A DNA stretch of 64,000 bases from Burkholderiales bacterium (lineage in GTDB: Bacteria > Pseudomonadota > Gammaproteobacteria > Burkholderiales > Burkholderiaceae_C), in contig JAGWTR010000003.1 of assembly GCA_028868855.1 (NCBI GenBank), positions 1-64,000 of the forward strand, read 5' to 3'. Below, piece after piece: positions 57,488 through 64,000 of this stretch (its first letter is position 1; the number at the start of each line of letters is the position of its first letter). The position numbers and the translations under genes were made by a program. The notes beneath the pieces were generated by a model. It saw nothing but the letters and a program-made list of their open reading frames with translations. It was not told where the DNA came from and ran no database searches.

Positions 57488-58513
57488 ATGACGTTCTTGC
57501 CAAATTCCTCGCCCCCTCATTCCTTGGTGCCTGACCGGGCCGTCATCGTCGCGCTGGCGCGCCAGGCCCTGGACATCGAGGCCCAGGCCCTGCTGGACAT
57601 GCGCGCGCGCCTGGCGGGCGAGTCCGGCCAGGCCTTCGCGGCGGCGGTGCAGGCGGTGCTGGCCTGCCAGGGCCGTTTGGTGGTGATGGGCATGGGCAAG
57701 AGCGGCCATGTGGGGCGCAAGATCGTCGCCACGCTGGCCTCCACCGGCACGCCATCGATGTTCGTGCACCCCGGCGAGGCCGCTCACGGCGACCTGGGCA
57801 TGGTGACGCCGGGGGACATTGTGCTGGCCATTTCGAATTCTGGCGAGAGCGAAGAGCTCGTCGGGCTGCTGCCACTGCTGAAACGGCAAGGCGTGCTGCT
57901 GCTGGCCATGACGGGGCGGGCGCAGTCCTCACTGGCGCGCCATGCCGACATCGTGCTGGACTGCGCCGTGGCCCAGGAAGCGTGCCCACTCAACCTCGCC
58001 CCCACGGCCAGCACCACGGCGCAAATGGCGCTGGGCGACGCGCTCGCGGTGGCGCTGCTGGACGCGCGCGGCTTCAAGGCCGAGGACTTCGCCCGCTCAC
58101 ACCCCGGTGGGGCGCTGGGGCGCAAGCTGCTGACCCACCTGCGCGACGTGATGCGCTCGGGCGAGGCCTTGCCCTGTGTTGCGCCCGACACCGCCTTTGG
58201 CGAGGTGATGCGCGAGATGAGCGCCAAGGGCCTGGGCGCGGCCGTGGTCGTGGACGCCGAACGCAAGGTGCTGGGGGTGTTCACCGACGGCGATCTGCGC
58301 CGCAAGATCGAAGCGGGCGTGGATTTGCGCACCGCCACCGCCGCACAGTTGATGACGCCAAAACCGCGCTGCATCCGCGACGACGTGCTGGCCGCTGAAG
58401 CCGTGGCCCTGATGGAAACCCACCGCATCAACACCTTGCTGGTGGTCGATGCCCAGGGGGTGCTGGTCGGGGCCACCACCACCAACGACCTGATGCGCGC
58501 GAAGGTGATCTGA
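57488..58513 (+). CDS. kdsD: D-arabinose-5-phosphate isomerase (KpsF/GutQ family)
   Basis: 341 residues. SIS domain (about 45-190): VVMGMGKSGHVGRKIVATLA, HPGEAAHGDLGM, SNSGESEE. Two CBS domains follow (about 215-275 and 285-340): LGVFTDGDLRR, LLVVDAQGVLVGATTTNDLM. It makes arabinose-5-phosphate, the precursor of Kdo for LPS. First gene of kdsD-kdsC-lptC; its stop shares bases with the kdsC start (TGATG). Confidence 0.95.
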   Translation: MTFLPNSSPPHSLVPDRAVIVALARQALDIEAQALLDMRARLAGESGQAFAAAVQAVLACQGRLVVMGMGKSGHVGRKIVATLASTGTPSMFVHPGEAAHGDLGMVTPGDIVLAISNSGESEELVGLLPLLKRQGVLLLAMTGRAQSSLARHADIVLDCAVAQEACPLNLAPTASTTAQMALGDALAVALLDARGFKAEDFARSHPGGALGRKLLTHLRDVMRSGEALPCVAPDTAFGEVMREMSAKGLGAAVVVDAERKVLGVFTDGDLRRKIEAGVDLRTATAAQLMTPKPRCIRDDVLAAEAVALMETHRINTLLVVDAQGVLVGATTTNDLMRAKVI

Positions 58514-59100
58514 TGCGAGCCCTCAACCCGACCTTGTCGTTCCCGACCGAGCTGCGCCCATTTGCCAAAGACATCCGCGCGGCCATTTTCGACGTCGACG
58601 GTGTCTTGACCGATGGCACCTTGTTCATCAGCGAGGCCGGCGAAACGCTCAAGGCCTTCAATGCGCTGGACGGCCACGGCTTGAAGCTATTGGCGCAGGG
58701 CGGCATCACGCCCATCGTCATCACCGGACGTGACTCAGCGGCGGTGCGCCGACGCCTGAAAGACTTGGGCATCACCCAGGCCGTCTTTGGGGCCCACGAC
58801 AAGTTGGCGGCCGCTGAACCCCTGCTGGCTTCTTTGGGCCTGCATTGGCATGAAGTGGCCGTGATGGGCGATGACTGGCCGGACCTGCCCCTGCTGGTGC
58901 GCGCCGGGTTTGCCTGCGCGCCCCGCAATGCCCACGCCGAAGTGCGCGCCGTGGCCCACCATGTCACCGCCCTGCAAGGCGGCCATGGCGCCGCGCGCGA
59001 GTGCTGCGACCTGCTGCTGTGGGCGTCGGGCCGCTACGACGCCTTGCTGCATGGGCACCTGCAAACGCTCGATACCACCGCCGAGGGGGCGCAGCCATGA
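58513..59100 (+). CDS. kdsC: 3-deoxy-manno-octulosonate-8-phosphatase
   Basis: 195 residues. HAD-type phosphatase: motif I IFDVDGVLTDG, motif II ITGRDS, then HDKLAA and motif III VAVMGDDWPDLPLL. The KdsC tetramer family lacks a cap domain, and the length fits. It removes phosphate from Kdo-8-phosphate. Overlaps kdsD upstream and lptC downstream (ATGA). Confidence 0.95.
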   Translation: MRALNPTLSFPTELRPFAKDIRAAIFDVDGVLTDGTLFISEAGETLKAFNALDGHGLKLLAQGGITPIVITGRDSAAVRRRLKDLGITQAVFGAHDKLAAAEPLLASLGLHWHEVAVMGDDWPDLPLLVRAGFACAPRNAHAEVRAVAHHVTALQGGHGAARECCDLLLWASGRYDALLHGHLQTLDTTAEGAQP

Positions 59101-59723
59101 CCCCCTCCCGACTGAGCATTCAGGATCAGGTCCGCGCGGCCGTGCCCATGGTGCTGGTGGCCGGTCTGGCCGCGTTCACCTGGTGGCTGGTGCAGTCGGC
59201 GCCCAAACTCGCGGGCCCGGACAGTGTGGCCAAGGTGTCATCGGCGCCCGACTATGAGTTGCATCAGGCGCGCGTCGAGCGCTACAACGCCCAGGGCCGT
59301 TTGATGGCCATTCTGGACGGCCAGGACATGCGGCATTTCGCCGATGGCGACCGACTTGAAATCGACGCCGTGCAACTGTCGGCCCGCAACGAAGAGGGGC
59401 AGCGCGTGCATGCGGTTGCCCGCGAAGGCTTGGCCAATGGCGTGGCCGAAGTGGTGGTCCTCCAAGGGGGCGCCCATGTGGTGGCGACACCCGCGTCCGT
59501 CGTGACTGTGGGCAAGGCGATGCTGGGCAGCTCCCCCATCGTGTTTGAGGGCGAGCGGCTCCAGATCGACACCCGCGAGCGCCGCATCAGCGCCAGTCAG
59601 CCCATCAAGGTCACCAATGCGCAGGGCCAGGTGACGGCCGGCGAGATGACGCATGACGAGCGCACCGGCATCACCCAGTTGAGCAGGCAAGTGCGCGGGC
59701 ACTACGACGCCCCCGCCCGATGA
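59097..59723 (+). CDS. lptC: LPS export protein LptC
   Basis: 208 residues from the ATG at 59097, coupled to the kdsC stop. A single N-terminal anchor (VPMVLVAGLAAFTWWLV) precedes the periplasmic beta-jellyroll (PDYELHQARVERYNAQGRLM ... VTAGEMTHDERTGITQLSRQ). It bridges the LptBFG transporter to LptA in moving LPS across the periplasm. lptA and lptB, which commonly follow, are replaced here by an SDR gene coupled by ATGA. Confidence 0.9.
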   Translation: MTPSRLSIQDQVRAAVPMVLVAGLAAFTWWLVQSAPKLAGPDSVAKVSSAPDYELHQARVERYNAQGRLMAILDGQDMRHFADGDRLEIDAVQLSARNEEGQRVHAVAREGLANGVAEVVVLQGGAHVVATPASVVTVGKAMLGSSPIVFEGERLQIDTRERRISASQPIKVTNAQGQVTAGEMTHDERTGITQLSRQVRGHYDAPAR

Positions 59724-60496
59724 CGCCCCTGGTCTTCATCACCGGGGCCTCCAGCGGTATCGGTCAGGCCCTGGCGGCCCGCTATGTGCGCGCCGGCTGG
59801 CGGGTGGCCCTGGTGGCGCGGCGGGTGGACGAGATGCATCGGTGGGCGCAGGCGCAAGGTTGGCCTGCGGACCGCTGGGCCGTCCATGGCGCTGATGTTC
59901 GAGTTGAGGCCCAGATACTGGCCGCCGCGCGGGCCTGTCTGAGTCAGCAAGGCTTGCCCGATGTCGTGATCGCCAACGCTGGCGTGAGCCTGGGCGTCGA
60001 CCTCTCCTTGGCCGAGGATCTGCCGGTTCTGCGGGACTTGCTGGACACCAATGTGGTCGGGTTGGCCGCCACCTTTCAGCCCTTCATCGCCCCGATGGTC
60101 GAGCGCGGCTCGGGCACCCTGGTGGGCGTGGCCAGCGTGGCGGCCATGCGGGGCCTGCCCGGGCACGCCGCCTACTGCGCAGCCAAGGCGGCGGTGGTGA
60201 ACCTGTGTGAAAGTCTGCGCGGCGAACTCAAGCCCCGGGGCGTGACCGTGGTCACCATCGCCCCGGGCTATGTCGACACGCCGCTGACGCGGGGCAATGA
60301 CTACCCGATGCCATTCTTGATGACGTCCGAGGCCTTTGCCGAACGGGCGTTCAAGGCCATTGCCGCCGGGGTGCGCTTTCGCGTCATCCCCTGGCCCATG
60401 GCCGTGGTGGCCACGCTGCTGCGCCTCATGCCCCGCTGGCTGTTTGATGCCGTGGTCGGGGCGCAAAAGCACCGCAAGAAGCGGCGCCGCAGCTGA
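59720..60496 (+). CDS. Short-chain dehydrogenase/reductase
   Basis: 258 residues. Rossmann cofactor motif ITGASSGIGQALA, NAG at IANAGVSLG, catalytic Ser (VASVAAM) and YCAAKAA (Tyr-x3-Lys), and PG motif APGYVDTP. The Arg pair after the first strand (VARRVDEM) suggests NADP(H). It overlaps lptC by 4 nt, so it belongs to the Kdo/Lpt transcription unit. The C-terminus is basic (QKHRKKRRRS). Substrate unknown; an envelope lipid or sugar is a guess from context. Confidence 0.9.
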   Translation: MTPLVFITGASSGIGQALAARYVRAGWRVALVARRVDEMHRWAQAQGWPADRWAVHGADVRVEAQILAAARACLSQQGLPDVVIANAGVSLGVDLSLAEDLPVLRDLLDTNVVGLAATFQPFIAPMVERGSGTLVGVASVAAMRGLPGHAAYCAAKAAVVNLCESLRGELKPRGVTVVTIAPGYVDTPLTRGNDYPMPFLMTSEAFAERAFKAIAAGVRFRVIPWPMAVVATLLRLMPRWLFDAVVGAQKHRKKRRRS

Positions 60497-60503
60497 TCAG
60501 CGA

Positions 60504-60980
60504 TCAGTGGCGGTCATGGCCTCTGCCGTGACCCTTGTCGTGTCCACGACCATGGCCGCGATCGCCCCAGTCCTCATCACGGTCACGTCCGCCACGGCGG
60601 TCATCCCCGCGACGCTCGTCACGGTCATATCCACGAGGCCTCGAATCGTTCACGAAGTAGACCGGTTGGCCGCAAGCACCGTATTGGCCGCAGTAGCGCG
60701 CCCAATTTTTGGAGTGGCCGGGGGGCACGCGCATGTAGATGGGGCGCTGGTACATGGCCACCGGGTTTTGCTGAATGATGACCGGCTGCGGGTAGAGCAG
60801 CACCGGAGGCTGGTTGCCCACATCGACGCGACCGTAAAAGCCGGGCTGGGCGACGCTGACACTGACGCCCACATTGGTTGCGGCCATGGCGGCCGAGGTG
60901 AACATGAGGGTGCCCAAGGCACCAGCGATCAGGCCTTGGTGGGCCACTGAACGGACCCATGAACGATTCTTCAACTGCAT
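60504..60980 (-). CDS. Exported hypothetical protein with His/Asp/Arg/Gly-rich tail
   Basis: 158 residues from the ATG at 60980 (GGAG 6-9 nt upstream; an ATG four codons earlier is less likely). Signal peptide (SVAHQGLIAGALGTLMFTSA), a short domain (VSVSVAQPGFYGRVDVGNQP ... CGQYGACGQPVYFVND), and a low-complexity tail of about 45 residues (RDRDEDWGDRGHGRGHDKGH). The tail may bind metals or polyanions. Convergent with the SDR gene, 7 bp apart. Confidence 0.7.
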   Translation of the reverse strand: MQLKNRSWVRSVAHQGLIAGALGTLMFTSAAMAATNVGVSVSVAQPGFYGRVDVGNQPPVLLYPQPVIIQQNPVAMYQRPIYMRVPPGHSKNWARYCGQYGACGQPVYFVNDSRPRGYDRDERRGDDRRGGRDRDEDWGDRGHGRGHDKGHGRGHDRH

Positions 60981-61086
60981 GAATGACTCCATAACGCACG
61001 CCGGGATGGGCGGATTTTTGGATTGTGCGGCTTGTTGGGCCCCGCAGGTTGCGAGATGTTATTGAGCCGGGAGGGGCGTGCCCATG

Positions 61087-61119
61087 AAAAAAGGCGACGC
61101 TGTGGAGCATCGCCTTTTT
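61087..61119 (-). terminator. Rho-independent terminator of the RRM gene
   Basis: Stem GGCGA...TCGCC with A6 on one side and T5 on the other. On the minus strand the U run follows the stem, 35 bp after the RRM stop. Confidence 0.75.
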
Positions 61120-61153
61120 GCGTTCTGCGGCTCAGGGAGCCACAGAGAGGGAT

Positions 61154-61618
61154 TTAGTAGCCGCTGCCGTAGCCGCCGCCACCACTGCGGCCACCGCCGC
61201 CGTAGCCGCCGCCACCACCACCGCCACTGCGGCCACCGCCGCCACCGTAGCCACCACCGCCGCCTTCGCGACGGCCACCACCAGCGCCACCGCCGCCGTA
61301 GCCACCACCGCCAGCGCCGCCGCCGTTACCGCCGCCACCGTAGGGGCTGCGGAAACCGCTGGGACGCTCTTCACGAGGACGGGCCTCGTTCACCACGATG
61401 GCGCGGCCAGCCAGAGACTGACCATTCATGCCGTTGATGGCGGCTTGGGCTTCCGGATCGGTGCCCATTTCGACGAAGCCGAAGCCCTTGGAGCGACCGG
61501 TGTCGCGGTCCATCATGACCTTGGCCGACGCCACGGCGCCAAATTGCGAGAAGGCGTCCTGCAGATCCTGATCGCGCACGCTGTAGGCCAGATTGCCCAC
61601 GTAAAGTTTGTTGCCCAC
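61154..61618 (-). CDS. Glycine-rich RNA-binding protein (RRM)
   Basis: 154 residues. One RNA recognition motif (about 2-82) with RNP2 KLYVGNL and RNP1 KGFGFVEM. A tail of about 65 residues follows, made almost only of Gly, Tyr, Ser and Arg (YGGGGAGGGRREGGGGGYGG). Bacterial RRM proteins of this form are often cold-induced RNA chaperones. The 268-bp upstream region could hold an untranslated leader; I see no defined element in it. Confidence 0.92.
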   Translation of the reverse strand: MGNKLYVGNLAYSVRDQDLQDAFSQFGAVASAKVMMDRDTGRSKGFGFVEMGTDPEAQAAINGMNGQSLAGRAIVVNEARPREERPSGFRSPYGGGGNGGGAGGGGYGGGGAGGGRREGGGGGYGGGGGRSGGGGGGGYGGGGRSGGGGYGSGY

Positions 61619-61886
61619 GAGAGAGCTCCTTTCAAAGTAACCATGTGGAGCTTCAACCCATCAGGACCCATTCCATCGAAGGTGCCGCTTCCAGACACAG
61701 ACTGGCACATTATGAGTGAGACTTTCACAGGAGGCCAACAATTTCAACCCTTATTCGCGCGCGAAAGTCAACCCATGTGCTGAACTGTTGTAGTTGTCCA
61801 TCACCCTCGCCTGAGGGCTTGCCCCTATGATCAGCGGCGTTTTCGCCTGCGATTGTCCTAAATCCCCCTAATTCCCCCAGACCACC

Positions 61887-62843
61887 ATGGTTGACCCCAC
61901 CTTTCACGTCACATCGGGATCTTTCGTCAATCGGTTCGACTGGTGGCGAGCCCTGGTGCGCGTGCTGGCCAGTGTCGAGGCGGTGCGCGACGGCCGGGCG
62001 ATGTATGTGCTGCTGGCGAGTTTTGCCGGCGGCGGCCTGGCCTTGGCCTGCGCGCGGGCCTCTCTGGGGCGGGGCGAACTGTATTGGGCGATCGGGCAGG
62101 GCGCGGGGGCCCTGTTCGTGGCCTTTTATGGCAGCAATGCCGCTGGGCTGCTCATGATGGACCGTGCCTTGGGGCGACCTGACCGCGAGGTGATCGATGT
62201 GTGCGAGGACGCCCTGGGCATTGCGCACCGCGTGCTGGCGTCCTTGCTGATGGTTCTGATCGTGGCCTCGGTGGTGGCGGCGGGTGTGGTCGGCCTGTTC
62301 TGGCTGTGCGGACTGGCGGTGATCGGGCCGTGGCTGTACGCCTTGGTGGTGCCCTTGACGGTGGTGGTGTTGGGCCTGGGGCTGGTGGCCGGCGCGACGG
62401 TGATCGCGCCATTGGCCGGGCCGACGGTGTGGGCCGGGGCCTCCTCCCTGGAAAGTCCGCGCATCCTGTGGCGTCTGGTGCGCGAGCAATTGCTGCAGGC
62501 GGCGGTGTTGGTGGCCGGGCTCAGCGTGATCACGGCCTTGGTCGGCGCGGCCGCCAGTGCGGTGGTATTTGCCGGGGGGCGCATCATGGCCGAGTTGTCG
62601 ATCTGGCTGCTCGGTGTGGACGTCGCCCCCGAACTGTTCATGGCGGGGCTGTTCGGCCACAGCCTGAACGGGGCGGCGGTGCCCGGCGTGCCGCCCGAAG
62701 CCATCCCCTATCTCTCCGCGGCCACGGTGGGCGGTGGGGCGGTGTTCGCCCTGGGGCTGGTGCTGCCCACGCTGGTTTATTTGCGGGGAGTCTGCGAAAT
62801 CTACGTGACCTTGCGCACCCGCATGGACGAATCGGCCAGGTAG
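61887..62843 (+). CDS. Multi-pass membrane protein of unknown function
   Basis: 318 residues with about six or seven membrane segments ([114 protein letters not shown]). No catalytic motif or family recognised. It is followed 5 bp later by ychJ, probably in one transcript. Confidence 0.7.
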   Translation: MVDPTFHVTSGSFVNRFDWWRALVRVLASVEAVRDGRAMYVLLASFAGGGLALACARASLGRGELYWAIGQGAGALFVAFYGSNAAGLLMMDRALGRPDREVIDVCEDALGIAHRVLASLLMVLIVASVVAAGVVGLFWLCGLAVIGPWLYALVVPLTVVVLGLGLVAGATVIAPLAGPTVWAGASSLESPRILWRLVREQLLQAAVLVAGLSVITALVGAAASAVVFAGGRIMAELSIWLLGVDVAPELFMAGLFGHSLNGAAVPGVPPEAIPYLSAATVGGGAVFALGLVLPTLVYLRGVCEIYVTLRTRMDESAR

Positions 62844-62848
62844 CCGCC

Positions 62849-63256
62849 ATGTCGATGCACGATCCCTGTCCTTGCGGCCTGCCCGCCGCTTACCTGGCGT
62901 GTTGCGGGCGTTACCACGTCGGCCCCTTGGCGCTGTTGGCCCCCACGCCCGAAGCCTTGATGCGCTCGCGGTACAGCGCCTTCGTCAAGGATTTGCGCGG
63001 CTACCTGCTGGACACCTGGCACCCTTCGACCCGGCCGCCGATGATCGAGGCGCCTGAGCCGGGCTTGAAATGGCTGGGGCTGGACGTCCGCCGGGCCACG
63101 ATGAGCGGCGAGGACCGCGGCACGGTGGACTTCGTGGCGCGCAGCAAATGGGGCGGTCGCGCGCACCGCCTGCATGAAGTCAGCGCCTTCGTCCGAGAAG
63201 GTGGGCGTTGGTACTACGTGGATGCCCCCCAAACGAGGGGGGTGGGACCGGACTGA
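62849..63256 (+). CDS. ychJ: YchJ family protein (UPF0225, SEC-C motif)
   Basis: 135 residues. N-terminal SEC-C-type zinc motif DPCPCGLPAAYLACCGRYH, then the conserved EALMRSRYSAFVKDLRGYLL and VDFVARSKWGG ... HRLHEVSAFVREGGRWYYVD. Shorter than E. coli YchJ because the second C-terminal SEC-C motif is absent. Function unknown. Confidence 0.88.
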   Translation: MSMHDPCPCGLPAAYLACCGRYHVGPLALLAPTPEALMRSRYSAFVKDLRGYLLDTWHPSTRPPMIEAPEPGLKWLGLDVRRATMSGEDRGTVDFVARSKWGGRAHRLHEVSAFVREGGRWYYVDAPQTRGVGPD

Positions 63257-63337
63257 AAGGGCTTCCCCCGAAGACAGGCGTGGGGTGAGCCCGTATGGTG
63301 GGCTTTGTCATCCACGCATTAAAACGTCGCGCCTCAC

Positions 63338-64000
<663 letters not shown>

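Noticed and set aside
61132-61374. Ala/Val-rich frame and apparent tandem repeats in the RRM tail region
   Set aside because: The repetition comes from codons for the Gly/Tyr-rich tail of the RRM protein, not a CRISPR or a separate gene; unit length and spacing are irregular.

Overview
The window is a piece of a high-GC betaproteobacterial chromosome that includes the replication origin region. The dnaA-dnaN-gyrB block runs leftward and rpmH-rnpA-yidD-yidC-mnmE runs rightward. The gene content (minCDE with a ProQ-domain gene, a PEP-CTERM protein, a HAAT-type liv operon, kdsD-kdsC-lptC, a glycine-rich RRM protein) fits Burkholderiales, most likely Comamonadaceae or a close relative. No species can be named from this sequence alone.

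Layout. 1-1.2 kb: right part of an IS3-family element. 1.5-8.8 kb: an orphan type VI secretion (T6SS) vgrG island on the minus strand, with a VgrG spike, two predicted cell-wall hydrolase effectors and three exported proteins that are candidate immunity proteins. 9-14.5 kb: a PadR regulator divergent from fadH and a dienoyl-CoA isomerase gene, then rpe and an aminotransferase. 14.6-22 kb: a hybrid sensor kinase, an Hsp70-like protein, and an AraC regulator divergent from a flavin monooxygenase. 22-29.4 kb: minCDE, a ProQ-domain gene and a branched-chain amino-acid-type ABC transporter operon with a LivM-LivG fusion. 29.4-36.9 kb: mtnN, then two tandem transposon-like elements that separate it from gyrB. 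36.9-49.3 kb: the origin block. 49-64 kb: a PEP-CTERM protein, c-di-GMP and two-component signalling genes, a CPA2 antiporter, the Kdo/LPS genes, an RRM protein, YchJ and a second fatty-acid-hydroxylase-family protein cut by the window end.

The most interesting region is 30181-36867. Two different elements with TGT...ACA ends and repeated subterminal motifs lie exactly between mtnN and gyrB. The larger one (31523-36862) has 25-bp inverted ends, six good copies and one weak copy of a 17-bp motif GACA-N7-TGAAAA, and a 5-bp target duplication AGATC. It contains no intact transposase. It carries a PIN/XRE-ImmA toxin-antitoxin-like pair, a PAAR-effector-immunity cassette of the T6SS, and a fragment resembling the C-terminus of a TniQ/TnsD target selector. 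Removing both elements puts the mtnN start codon 4 nt after the gyrB stop codon, so the insertions appear to have split a tight gyrB-mtnN gene pair. The smaller element (30181-31509) has its own end family and carries a truncated relative of the effector plus another exported candidate immunity protein. The interpretation is a non-autonomous, Tn7-like, site-specific island at the 3' end of gyrB that collects interbacterial-competition cassettes. The vgrG island at the left supplies the delivery spike, and its C-terminus carries a domain related to the one on the transposon-borne PAAR protein.
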